Positions 26,375-37,802 of a stretch of DNA of 64,000 bases are shown one piece after another. Each line of letters opens with the position of its first letter. Position 1 is the stretch's first letter. The notes below the pieces were generated by a model. That model worked only from the letters and a program-made list of their open reading frames with translations. It had not been told where the DNA came from and searched no databases. The stretch is from contig JAJZBI010000014.1 of assembly GCA_021798985.1 (NCBI GenBank), positions 1 through 64,000 on the forward strand, read 5' to 3'. Both the position numbers and the translations under genes were made by a program. The stretch comes from Actinomycetes bacterium (GTDB lineage: Bacteria > Actinomycetota > Acidimicrobiia > Acidimicrobiales > Bog-793).

Positions 26375-26585
26375 GGCCAGCCACCTCCAACCTGTCGCAG
26401 GCCTCGGCCTGCGACGACATCCCGCTGCGACGCCACGAGTTTACCGACCGGGGCGATCCCGGCCGCTGATTGCACGCGACTGCGGCGAGTCGCGCGCGGT
26501 GGCGCGCGGCCTTGTCGCCTGGTCCGGCTTGGCACCTTGGGGCTGGTCGGTCAGGATCTGTGCGATAGGGAGCGAGGAGGCGGGC

Positions 26586-27281
26586 GTGGTCTCTCCAGCA
26601 GGTGAAGCAGCGTGGTCAGCGGTCGACGGATATCTCGAGGGCGAGCTGCTCGGCCAGGATGCCGCGCTGTCGGCCGTGGCGCGGGCGAGCGAGGAGGCCG
26701 AGCTTCCGCCGATCGCGGTCTCGCCGCTCCAGGGCGCCTTCTTGCACCTGCTCGTGCGGGCGACGCGGGCGCGCCGCGTCCTCGAGGTCGGGACGCTCGG
26801 TGGCTACAGCACGACATGGCTCGCCCGGGCGTTGCCCCCTTCGGGGTCGGTCGTCAGCCTCGAGATCGACCCTCGCCACGCAGCGGTCGCCCGCGCCAAT
26901 CTCGAGCGTGCCGGCGTCGCCGACCGCGTCGAGGTGCGGGTCGGTCCGGCGCTCGAGTCGCTCGAGGCGCTCCGATCCGAAGGCGCCGCGCCCTTTGACT
27001 TCGTGTTCCTCGATGCCGACAAGCCGAACAACGAGCACTACCTGCGCGCCGCGCGGGCCCTGTGCCGGCCCGGCTCGCTGATCGTCGTCGACAACGTGGT
27101 GCGCAACGGCGCCGTCGCGGACCCCGGGAGCAAGGACGCGAGCGTGATCGGCTCTCGTCGAGCGATCGAGGCGCTTGCCGAGACGCCCGGGCTGCTCGCC
27201 AGCGCGCTGCAGACCGTCGGCTCGAAGGGCTACGACGGCTTCGCGATCGCCCTCGTTGAAGACCCTTCGGCGATCTCCTAG
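26586..27281 (+). CDS. Class I SAM-dependent O-methyltransferase (caffeoyl-CoA OMT-like)
   Basis: A 231-residue methyltransferase of the small-molecule O-methyltransferase family. The SAM-binding motif is VLEVGTLGGYSTTWLA (residues 65-80), followed by the acidic loop SLEIDPRHAAVAR and the metal/active-site segment FVFLDADKPNNEHYL. GTG 26586 is chosen because AGGAGG ends five bases before it; longer open frames upstream are not family-like. The acceptor substrate is unknown. Its 3' end overlaps the convergent Fpg/Nei gene by four bases. Confidence 0.92.
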   Translation: MVSPAGEAAWSAVDGYLEGELLGQDAALSAVARASEEAELPPIAVSPLQGAFLHLLVRATRARRVLEVGTLGGYSTTWLARALPPSGSVVSLEIDPRHAAVARANLERAGVADRVEVRVGPALESLEALRSEGAAPFDFVFLDADKPNNEHYLRAARALCRPGSLIVVDNVVRNGAVADPGSKDASVIGSRRAIEALAETPGLLASALQTVGSKGYDGFAIALVEDPSAIS

Positions 27282-28114
27282 CGCAACAGGCGGGACAGTC
27301 GACGGTCGGCGAGCACCCGGCCCGCCGTCTGGCAGGTGGGGCAGTACGTGATCTCGTGGGACTCGAAGGCGACGCGTTCGAGCCGCCGGCCACAGCGTGG
27401 GCACGGTGACCCGGCGCGCCCGTGCACCGAGAATCGATCGCCGAGGGAGGCGTCCGACAGCCCGCCGACGCGCGCACGCTCGGCATCGAGCGCTTCGCTA
27501 AGCACCGAGCGCACGGCGTCGAGGAGGCGAGCCCGCTGTCCGGCGTCTAGGCCCGCGAGCGCCGCAAAGGGGGATAAGCCGGCACAATTGAGTGCATCGT
27601 CGGCGTAGCCGCGCCCGATCCCCGCCACGGCGTGCTGGTCTCGGAGCACGGTGTGCAGGTGGCGTCGGTCAGCACCGCGCAAGGCGAGCTCGGCGAAGCC
27701 CGCTTCGAAGGGCTCGGGGCCGAGGCTCGCGAGTGGGCCGTCGTCGCCCGGTCCGAGCACCCACATCCCCGCCCGGCGCTCGCTCCCGTGCTCGCGCAGC
27801 AGCACCGCCGGGCCGTCGAACGCGAGGCGCGCGAGCGCCCCTCTCGGCTTGGTCGACTTCGCCGGCACCTCGAGGTCGAGCCGACCGGCGTTGCCGAGGT
27901 GCATCAGGACACGCCGGTCATCGGAGAAGCTCCAGACCAGATACTTGCCCCTGCTGTGAAGCGACGACACGGTGCTGCCGACGAGCGCCTCCGGCGCGGG
28001 GCGCACCGTCTTTAAGAGCGAGAAGCTGAAGGCACGGACGCTCTCGAGCGCCGCGCCCCGAAGGCGCGCCTCGAGCCGCTCGGCGAGCGCCCGCATCTCG
28101 GGCAGTTCTGGCAT
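27278..28114 (-). CDS. Fpg/Nei family DNA glycosylase-AP lyase
   Basis: Base-excision repair enzyme removing oxidised bases. The mature N-terminus is PELPEM, giving the catalytic Pro2 and Glu3; K57 (SRGKYLVWSF) matches the conserved lysine; the helix-two-turn-helix lies near RDQHAVAGIGRGYADD; and the C-terminal zinc finger is CPRCGRR...CPTCQ. At 278 residues it is full length. The N-terminus PELPEMRAL and overall pattern do not let me separate Fpg from Nei2-type with certainty. It converges on the methyltransferase gene. Confidence 0.92.
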   Translation of the reverse strand: MPELPEMRALAERLEARLRGAALESVRAFSFSLLKTVRPAPEALVGSTVSSLHSRGKYLVWSFSDDRRVLMHLGNAGRLDLEVPAKSTKPRGALARLAFDGPAVLLREHGSERRAGMWVLGPGDDGPLASLGPEPFEAGFAELALRGADRRHLHTVLRDQHAVAGIGRGYADDALNCAGLSPFAALAGLDAGQRARLLDAVRSVLSEALDAERARVGGLSDASLGDRFSVHGRAGSPCPRCGRRLERVAFESHEITYCPTCQTAGRVLADRRLSRLLR

Positions 28115-28147
28115 TTCCTGCGCAGGCTAGCGCCGCCCGTGCCGGGC

Positions 28148-29737
28148 TCAACCCTCCCCGATCAGCTCAGCCGCCCGCTCGGCGAGGGCCAAGGTGGGCG
28201 CGAGCGTATGGCCCCGGTTCAGGCCGGGCATCGCCGAGGCATCGACGACCCGCAGCGCCTCGACCCCCCGGACCCGCGCCCTTGGATCGAGGACGGCATC
28301 GTCCCCGGTGCCCATCGCGCACGTGCCGATCGGGTGGTAGAGGGTCTGGGTTGTCTCGAGGATGCAGGCCTCGACGAGACCGTCGGGCCCAGGGCTGGCT
28401 TCCGATCCGGCCGAGGGCACGATCCGCGCGCCGAGCTCATCGGCGAGCGGCGCCGTCGCCAGCAGCTCCGCGCAGCGGCGGATGCCGGCGACCAGCGCCG
28501 AGCGGTCTCGGCCGGAAGGGTCGCTCAGGTAGCGCGGGTCGATCGCCGGGGGCGCGGAAGGATCCGCCGAGATGATCTGCACGGTCCCCGAGCTCTCGGG
28601 CTGGAGCACGATGGCGGCCAGGGTGACGCCGTGCAGGCTGGGGAGCGCGCGCCCCTCTTCGAGGAAGGCGACCGGGGCGAAGAGCAGCTCGAGATCAGGG
28701 AGATCCAGGCGGTCGTCGCTGCGCACGAAGGCGACACCCTCGGCAACCGGGGACGTGAGTGGGCCGCGCCGGCCGAGCACGTAGCGCGCGAGCGCGGGGG
28801 CGCGCTGCGCGGCGAGCAAGCTGATCGGGCGTCGGGTCGCGACGACGAGGCCACTCGCCAGATGGTCCCGTAGGCCCGAGCCCACCCGTGCGCGCTCGGC
28901 GACGATCGGGATCCCGAGGCGTTGCAGGAGCCCTCCCGGCCCGACGCCTGAGCACTGCAACAGCTGCGGAGAGCCGATCGCTCCGGCGGCGAGGAGCACC
29001 TCGCGCCGCGCGTTCACCTGCTGCTCGTCGCGCCCGCGCCGGTAGGCGACGCCGATCGCTCGCCGAGCCTCGAAGACGACCCGGGTCGCCGTCGCAGCGG
29101 TGCGCACGACGAGGTTGCGCCGTCGCATCGCCGGGCGGAGGTAGCCCTCGGCGGCGCTGAAGCGCTGCCCGCGGTGCTGGGTGACGTCGAACAGGCCGAC
29201 TCCCGCGCCCGATGCATCGGCACCGAGCGGGTCGATGCCGCGCGCGCGGGCGGCCCTCACGAACGCCGCGGTGAGCGGGCTCGGGTCGCGCTGCGGACCG
29301 ACCGCCACCGCACCGATCCCCTTGGCCTCGTCCCCCTGCGCGGCGATGCGCCGCAGGCGCGCGCACAGCTCGTCGGGGTCCCACAAGGGCCCGGCCCGCT
29401 CGCGCCAGACGGCGTAGTCGGCCCGGTGTCCGGGAACCCACAGCATCGCGTTGATCGACGACGAGCCGCCGAGCACCTTGCCGCGGGGCCAATACACGTG
29501 CCGTCCTCCGAGCGCCTCTTGCGGCTCGGTGAAATAAGCCCAGTCGCGCGGGCCCTGGAAGAGGCGGGGGTACGCGGCCGGGATGCGCACGTAGGGGTGC
29601 CGTTCGCTCGGTCCCGCCTCGAGGAGCGCCACCGTGGTGCGCCCGTCCTCGCTCAGGCGGGCGGCGAGCACGCTCCCGGCGGCGCCCGCGCCGACGATCA
29701 CGTAGTCGAAGACCTCGACGTTCGCCTCCACATGCAT
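28148..29737 (-). CDS. GMC family FAD-dependent oxidoreductase (choline dehydrogenase-like)
   Basis: A 529-residue flavoenzyme oxidising alcohols. It has the FAD motif VIVGAGAAGSVLAARLSE, the GMC signature PRGKVLGGSSSINAML and the C-terminal active-site region HPIGTCAMG followed by VVDASAMPGLNRGHTLAPT. The second catalytic position is in RGHT rather than the common NTN. The chosen ATG (MHVEANVEVFDYV) begins just before the FAD motif; an upstream frame is Arg-rich and rejected. The electron acceptor and substrate are unknown. It is divergent from the yjbQ gene. Confidence 0.92.
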   Translation of the reverse strand: MHVEANVEVFDYVIVGAGAAGSVLAARLSEDGRTTVALLEAGPSERHPYVRIPAAYPRLFQGPRDWAYFTEPQEALGGRHVYWPRGKVLGGSSSINAMLWVPGHRADYAVWRERAGPLWDPDELCARLRRIAAQGDEAKGIGAVAVGPQRDPSPLTAAFVRAARARGIDPLGADASGAGVGLFDVTQHRGQRFSAAEGYLRPAMRRRNLVVRTAATATRVVFEARRAIGVAYRRGRDEQQVNARREVLLAAGAIGSPQLLQCSGVGPGGLLQRLGIPIVAERARVGSGLRDHLASGLVVATRRPISLLAAQRAPALARYVLGRRGPLTSPVAEGVAFVRSDDRLDLPDLELLFAPVAFLEEGRALPSLHGVTLAAIVLQPESSGTVQIISADPSAPPAIDPRYLSDPSGRDRSALVAGIRRCAELLATAPLADELGARIVPSAGSEASPGPDGLVEACILETTQTLYHPIGTCAMGTGDDAVLDPRARVRGVEALRVVDASAMPGLNRGHTLAPTLALAERAAELIGEG

Positions 29738-29898
29738 CAGCGCCGGGTGCCCTGGCGCCCGTCCGGGCGTCTCGCGGCGTCGCGGTGGAGCGCGCGGGTC
29801 TGGCTGGCGGACACCGGGCCAGTCTTGTCGCGCCACGCGACGGCGGGCGAGAGGCACCATCTGGCCGAGCCGAGCGCGCCGGCCCATAGCGTTGCCGC

Positions 29899-30324
29899 AT
29901 GGACACGAGGACGCTCAGCGTGCACACCGGAGATCGCTGCGTGGTCGAGCTCACCAGCGAGGTTGCCGACTTCTGCGCGGGGCGGGGGGACGGCTTGTGC
30001 CACGTGTTCGCTCCGCACGCCACGGCCGGCCTCGCCCTGATGGAGACGGGGTCGGGGTCAGAGGGCGACCTCGTCGCCGCGCTCGAGCGCCTGCTGCCGC
30101 GCGACGACCGCTACCGCCATCGCCATGGCTCGGTCGGCCATGGCGCCGACCACCTCTTGCCGGCACTGGTGGCGCCGTTCCTCGTGCTCGCCGTACGCGG
30201 CGGCGAACTCGTCCTCGGCACCTGGCAGTCGGTGATCCTGGTGGACACCAATCCGGACAACCCTCGCCGCGAGGTGCTGTTGAGCTTCCTCGGCGAGAAC
30301 GCGGCGGGGTCGCCGGCCCGCTAG
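29899..30324 (+). CDS. YjbQ / UPF0047 family protein (secondary thiamine-phosphate synthase-like)
   Basis: The 141-residue product carries the family pattern: FAPHATAGLALMETG, then GHGADHLLPALVAPFLVLAVRGGELVLGTWQ with its catalytic-type histidines and TWQ turn, and ILVDTNPDNPRREVL. E. coli YjbQ shows weak thiamine-phosphate synthase activity, but its real role is unsettled. It is 29 bases upstream of the LpdA-like gene and probably in the same transcript. Confidence 0.9.
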   Translation: MDTRTLSVHTGDRCVVELTSEVADFCAGRGDGLCHVFAPHATAGLALMETGSGSEGDLVAALERLLPRDDRYRHRHGSVGHGADHLLPALVAPFLVLAVRGGELVLGTWQSVILVDTNPDNPRREVLLSFLGENAAGSPAR

Positions 30325-30353
30325 CGGCGGCGGCCGCCGATTAGCCTGCAGAC

Positions 30354-31721
30354 GTGGCCGTTCGCTTCGTGATCATCGGTGGGGGTCCAGCGGGCGTCGA
30401 GGCCGCCGCCACGGCGTCGCGCCTTGGCGCAGAGGTGACCCTTGTCGAGCGCGACGTCGTCGGCGGCGCGGCGAACCTGTGGGACTGCATCCCCTCCAAG
30501 GCGATGATCGCCACGGCCGGTGCGGTGGCGCTGACCCGGCGAAGTCATGCCCTCGCCTTGAGCCTGGTCTGCGGCGAGCCCGACCTCGCCGCCCTGGGCA
30601 AGCGCATCGAGGAGATCAGCACGCGCCTTGCGGCCTCGAACTGCCAGCAGCTCGAGAGCCAGGGCGTCCGCATCCTGCGGGGCAGCGGCCGCCTCGTCGG
30701 CCCGCACCGGGTCGAGGTCACCCCCCTCGAAGGTGGCGAGCCCGAGCTCATCGACGCCGACGCGGTGCTCATCAGCACCGGCTCGTCGCCGCGGGTCCCC
30801 GCCTGGGCGGAGGTCGACGGCGAGCGTGTGATGACGACCCGCCACGCCTACCCGCCGCCGACGATCCCCGAGCACTTGATCGTGATCGGTTCGGGGGTGA
30901 CCGGCGTCGAGTTCGTCCACCTCTTCCGTTCCCTTGGGGCCCGCGTCACCCTCGTCGTCTCGCGCCAGCAGGTCCTGCCGTTGAAGGATGCCGAGGTCGC
31001 CGCGGCGCTCGAGGCGGACTTCCTCGACACGGGGGTCACCCTCGTCAAAGGGGCGCGGGCGATCAGCGCGGACCGCGTGGGCGACGAGGTGGTCGTCGTC
31101 TGCGAGGACGACCGCAAGCTGCACGGGAGCCACGTGCTGCTTGCCATCGGCTCGGTGCCCTCTTCGGCCGGCCTCGGCCTCGAACAGGCGGGCGTCGAGG
31201 TGAACGAGGCGGGCTACGTGCCGGTCAACCAGCACTGCCAGTCCAACGTGCCCCACATCTATGCCGCCGGGGACCTCTCGGGCCGCCTCCAGCTGGCCTC
31301 GGTGGCGGCCGCGCAGGGGCGCAAGGTCGCTGAGCACGTGATGGGCCTGCACACCCGCGAGCACCGGCACCTCGACTACGACAAGGCGGCCTCGGCGATC
31401 TTCACCGAGCCCGAGATCGCCGACGTCGGGCTCGCCGAGGCCGAGGCGTTTGCGCTCGGCCGCAAGATCCGCGTCACCAAGGTGCCCTTCGCGCTCTCCG
31501 CCAAGGCGATGATCGACGGCGACTCGCGCGGGTTCGTGAAGCTGATCTCGGACCCGGCGACGGGCACCGTGCTCGGTGGGACCATCGTCGGCGCTCACGC
31601 GGCCGAGTTGATCAGCGTGATCGGCCTCGCCGTGAGCGCCAGGTTGCGGGTCGACGACATCGCCGAGACGGTCTTCGTGCACCCCGCGCTCGCCGAGGTG
31701 CTCGCGGCGGCCGCCGAGTAG
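30354..31721 (+). CDS. lpdA: NAD(P)H-quinone reductase / LpdA-like flavoprotein disulfide-reductase family
   Basis: A 455-residue FAD protein of the lipoamide dehydrogenase fold: VIIGGGPAGVEAA for FAD, VIGSGVTGVEFVHLF for NAD(P)H, IYAAGDLSGRLQLASVA and a C-terminal dimerisation domain. Instead of the two-cysteine motif of true lipoamide dehydrogenases it has GGAANLWDCIPSKA with only C45, as in Mycobacterium tuberculosis LpdA (Rv3303c), which reduces quinones and lacks lipoamide activity. It is therefore unlikely to be the E3 of the 2-oxoacid complexes. GTG start. Confidence 0.9.
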   Translation: MAVRFVIIGGGPAGVEAAATASRLGAEVTLVERDVVGGAANLWDCIPSKAMIATAGAVALTRRSHALALSLVCGEPDLAALGKRIEEISTRLAASNCQQLESQGVRILRGSGRLVGPHRVEVTPLEGGEPELIDADAVLISTGSSPRVPAWAEVDGERVMTTRHAYPPPTIPEHLIVIGSGVTGVEFVHLFRSLGARVTLVVSRQQVLPLKDAEVAAALEADFLDTGVTLVKGARAISADRVGDEVVVVCEDDRKLHGSHVLLAIGSVPSSAGLGLEQAGVEVNEAGYVPVNQHCQSNVPHIYAAGDLSGRLQLASVAAAQGRKVAEHVMGLHTREHRHLDYDKAASAIFTEPEIADVGLAEAEAFALGRKIRVTKVPFALSAKAMIDGDSRGFVKLISDPATGTVLGGTIVGAHAAELISVIGLAVSARLRVDDIAETVFVHPALAEVLAAAAE

Positions 31722-31730
31722 GCCACGCCG

Positions 31731-32453
31731 GTGCCGTACCGCTACTCGGCCGCCGAGGCCCGGCAGGGCGCGTCGGCTGCGGCCGTTTCGGCCACGCCGG
31801 GAGAACGGCGCCGCCCGGCCCGGGCGCTCGGGATGCTGGCCGGCGTGGTCGTGTTCGGCGGCGCGGCCACCGGCATCGTCGCCACGCTCGGCGGTCCGTC
31901 AGGGGTGGCGGCCGGCCCGGTCGCCCGGGCGGTCCAGCGCGCCTTCGTGGCGGCGAACGTCCTCGAGCAGAACCTCGGCGCGTCCGCACCCGCCGCCGCG
32001 TCTGCGACCGTCGAGGGGCGCTTCGTCCTGGTCTCCCATCCGCGATCGGTGCACCCAGCCGTACCGGCGGCGCTGACGCCAGCGCAAGCCGAGCGCCTGC
32101 TGGCGGGCCAGCGCTCGGCGATCGGCGCGGTCTTTGACGGGGGGCAGGCGGTCACCGAGCAACGCGCACTGCGCCGGCTGGTCGCCGGCGAGCTCGGACC
32201 GGGCGGCGTCCCTGTCGGCTCGGGCGGCGCGAGCGTGCACCGGTGGCTGTCGGTCAGCGTCGCCGGCCGGACGGCCCGCGCCGAGGCGCTCGTCGACCGC
32301 TGGGAGCTGCGCGTCGCGCGCGGAGCTGACTCGGGGCACCTCGTCACCACCTGGGCGCACGAGGAGATCGACGCCCTCGCGCACTTGGTGCGGACCGGCT
32401 CGGGGTGGCGCGTCGTGGCGCTCGCCGAAGCACCGTGGCAAGAGCCGACCTAA
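31731..32453 (+). CDS. Hypothetical membrane-anchored protein
   Basis: The 240-residue product has a basic cytoplasmic start, one hydrophobic segment (about residues 33-52, ALGMLAGVVVFGGAATGIVA) and an exported remainder with no recognised domain. The latter part (HRWLSVSVAGRTARAEALVDRWELR, core about residues 165-190) looks like an NTF2-like or Mce-associated style beta-strand region, an inference only. GTG start, nine bases after the LpdA-like gene. It converges on nfo. Confidence 0.6.
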   Translation: MPYRYSAAEARQGASAAAVSATPGERRRPARALGMLAGVVVFGGAATGIVATLGGPSGVAAGPVARAVQRAFVAANVLEQNLGASAPAAASATVEGRFVLVSHPRSVHPAVPAALTPAQAERLLAGQRSAIGAVFDGGQAVTEQRALRRLVAGELGPGGVPVGSGGASVHRWLSVSVAGRTARAEALVDRWELRVARGADSGHLVTTWAHEEIDALAHLVRTGSGWRVVALAEAPWQEPT

Positions 32454-32474
32454 CAAGCGGCCCGTCGCCCGGTT

Positions 32475-33383
32475 CTAGGAGCGGCGCGCCCCTCGGACGC
32501 GTCGTCTGGCGTATCGGCTGACCCCGGCGCGCTGCAGGCGCCGGGCGTGCGCGACGTCGAGCTCGCGCGGGCCCTCGCCCGAGCCGGGGACCTCCAAGAT
32601 CGCCGCGCAGGCCTGCAGGGCGGGGTGCCCGAGCACTAGCGAGAGCGCCACCTCGCCGATCTCGCCCTCGCCGAGGTTGGCGTGGCGGTCCCGGTTCGCT
32701 CCGAGCGGCACCGCCGAGTCGTTCACGTGCAAGCAGGCGAGGCGGTCGAGGCCGACGTGGCGCTCGACGTCCGCCACGACCTGGTCGGCCTGCTCGAAGG
32801 TGGCGTAGGCGACCCCCGACGCGAACAGGTGCTGGGTGTCGAGGCAGAGCCCGAGGCGGGGATCGCCGGTGGTGGCGTCGATCAGTTCGGCGAGCTCGGC
32901 AACGCTCCGTCCCACCGTCCCACCGGCGCCGGCCGCGTTCTCGAGCAGGATCGCGCAGCTCGGGCGCCCGAGCGCGTCCTCGGTCTCCTCCAGCACGGCC
33001 ACCAGGGACTTCGCTACCTGGTCGCGGCAGCCGGCGAAGCCCCCGCCGAGGTGGCTGCCGACGTGGAGCACGAGGCCGTCGGCCCCGATCGCCGCGGCGG
33101 TCGTGAGGTTGTCGACGAGACAGGCCCGGGACCGCTCGAGCAGCGCGGCGTCGGGCGTCGCCAGGTTCACCAGGTAGGTGGCATGGCAGAACACCCGCCG
33201 GGGCCCGCTGCCGGCGACGATCTCGTGGCGCACCTGCGCGAGCGTCTCCGCGTCGTGGCGGGCGGCTCGCCACATGCGCGGGCTCTGGGTGAAGACCTGG
33301 ACGACGTCGGCGCCGATCTCGCGTCCGCGGGCCAGCGCGGCGAGCAGGCCGCCGCTCGATCGCACGTGCGCACCGATGTCCAC
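32475..33383 (-). CDS. nfo: Endonuclease IV (AP endonuclease)
   Basis: A 302-residue TIM-barrel enzyme that cuts DNA at abasic sites using three zinc ions. Zinc-site segments are visible in order: the HVGSHLGGG region, LLENAAGAG, LCLDTQHLFASG, LHVNDSAVPLGANRDRHANLGEGEI and the final ILEVPG. The protein starts VDIGAHVRSSGGL at a GTG; the frame is open upstream but that sequence overlaps miaB and does not match the family. It is divergent from miaB with 78 bases between them. Confidence 0.94.
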   Translation of the reverse strand: MDIGAHVRSSGGLLAALARGREIGADVVQVFTQSPRMWRAARHDAETLAQVRHEIVAGSGPRRVFCHATYLVNLATPDAALLERSRACLVDNLTTAAAIGADGLVLHVGSHLGGGFAGCRDQVAKSLVAVLEETEDALGRPSCAILLENAAGAGGTVGRSVAELAELIDATTGDPRLGLCLDTQHLFASGVAYATFEQADQVVADVERHVGLDRLACLHVNDSAVPLGANRDRHANLGEGEIGEVALSLVLGHPALQACAAILEVPGSGEGPRELDVAHARRLQRAGVSRYARRRVRGARRS

Positions 33384-33461
33384 GGGCGGCCAAGCTACGC
33401 GGCGCCACCCGCACCGGGACAGCGGCGCGGCGCCCCCGGCGGCGCGTCGTAACCTCTGGCG

Positions 33462-34928
33462 GTGGCCAAGAAGTTCTTCGTCCGCACGTTCGGCTGCCAG
33501 ATGAACGAGCACGACTCCGAGCGCATCGCCGCCGAGCTCGGCGCCGACGGCATGGAGCGCACCGAGGTGCTCGAAGATGCCGACGTCGTGGTGCTCAACA
33601 CCTGTTGCATCCGAGAGAACGCCGACAACAAGCTCTACGGCAACCTCGGTCACTTAAAGGCGCTGCGCGACCGTCGGCCTGATCTGCAGATCGCGGTCGG
33701 CGGCTGCCTCGCCCAAAAGGACCGGTCGCTGATCCTCGAGCGCGCCCCGCACGTCGACGCGGTCTTTGGCACCCACAACGTGGGCCGCGCGGCCGCCTTG
33801 CTGCGCGAGGCACGGGCGCGGGGGGAGTCGGTCGTCGAGATCTTGGACGGGCCGAGCGGAGATGAGGCCGCGTTCCCGAGCGCGATGGCGGTTCGCCCCG
33901 AGCTCTCCCACGCCGCGTGGGTGACGATCCAGGTGGGCTGCGACAACTCCTGCGCGTTCTGCATCGTGCCCTCGGTGCGCGGACCCGAGCAGAGTCGCCC
34001 CTTCGGCGACCTGCTGGGCGAGGTCGAGGCGCTGGCAGCCAGCGGTACGGTCGAGGTGACCCTGCTCGGCCAGAACGTCAACTCCTACGGGCGCGACCTC
34101 ACCTTGTCGCTTCGCGATCGGCCCGAGGCCGATGCGGTCCACCTCGCCGGCCCGGCGTGGGCGGGCGAGGTGGACCGCCGGACACGACCGCTGTTCGGTG
34201 ACCTGCTGCGGGCGGTCGGCTCGGTGCGCGGCATCCAGCGCGTGCGCTTCACGAGCCCGCACCCAAAAGACCTCCGGCCCGAGACGATCGCCGCGATGGC
34301 CGAGACCGAGGCCGTCTGCGAGCAGCTGCACCTCCCACTCCAGTCGGGCAGCGACCGCGTCCTCGCCGCGATGCGCCGCGGCTATCGCGCCGAGCGCTAC
34401 CTCGAGCGCCTCGCCGCAGCGCGCTCGGCGATCCCGGACCTCGCCGTCACCACCGACCTGATCGTGGGCTTCCCGGGCGAGACCGAGGCGGACTTCGAGG
34501 CGACGCTCGAGGTGGTCGCCGAGGCCCGCTACGACAGCGCCTACACGTTCATCTTCTCGCCGCGACCCGGGACGCGGGCGGCCGAGCTCACCGAGCAGTT
34601 CGTCCCGGCTGAGGTGGTCGCCGAACGCTTCGAGCGCTTGAAGGTGGTGGTCGAGCGCTCGGCGCTGGCGGCGCACCAAGCGCGGGTCGGCCGGCTCGAG
34701 GAGGTGCTCGTCGAGGGGCCCTCGAAGAAGGACGCCGGCGTCCTCGCCGGGCGGACCCGCCAGGGCAAGCTCGTCCATTTCGGCGCCGACGAGCCGGTCG
34801 TCGAGGGAGACTTTGCCCAGGTCAGGATCACGCGGGCGGCCCCGCACCACCTGAGCGGCACGCTCGAGTCGCTCGAGCACCGCGCCCGCGGTGCCCGTCG
34901 GGCGTCGATCCCCCTCAGCGTGGGCTGA
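33462..34928 (+). CDS. miaB: tRNA-2-methylthio-N6-dimethylallyladenosine synthase
   Basis: A radical-SAM methylthiotransferase modifying A37 of tRNAs. The N-terminal cluster cysteines are C12 (FGCQMNEHD), C48 (NTCCIRENA) and C82 (GGCLAQ); the radical-SAM triad is C160/C164/C167 (CDNSCAFCIVPSVRG); a TRAM domain closes the protein. At 488 residues it is a little longer than usual because of an insertion of about 25 residues after the NVNSYGRDL motif. GTG start. It precedes secA by 50 bases. Confidence 0.96.
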   Translation: MAKKFFVRTFGCQMNEHDSERIAAELGADGMERTEVLEDADVVVLNTCCIRENADNKLYGNLGHLKALRDRRPDLQIAVGGCLAQKDRSLILERAPHVDAVFGTHNVGRAAALLREARARGESVVEILDGPSGDEAAFPSAMAVRPELSHAAWVTIQVGCDNSCAFCIVPSVRGPEQSRPFGDLLGEVEALAASGTVEVTLLGQNVNSYGRDLTLSLRDRPEADAVHLAGPAWAGEVDRRTRPLFGDLLRAVGSVRGIQRVRFTSPHPKDLRPETIAAMAETEAVCEQLHLPLQSGSDRVLAAMRRGYRAERYLERLAAARSAIPDLAVTTDLIVGFPGETEADFEATLEVVAEARYDSAYTFIFSPRPGTRAAELTEQFVPAEVVAERFERLKVVVERSALAAHQARVGRLEEVLVEGPSKKDAGVLAGRTRQGKLVHFGADEPVVEGDFAQVRITRAAPHHLSGTLESLEHRARGARRASIPLSVG

Positions 34929-34978
34929 GCCGCCCCCCGATCCGGAGGCGCGACCCCTGGGGCCTAGACTTTGACGTC

Positions 34979-37801
<2,823 letters not shown>

Positions 37802-37802
37802 G

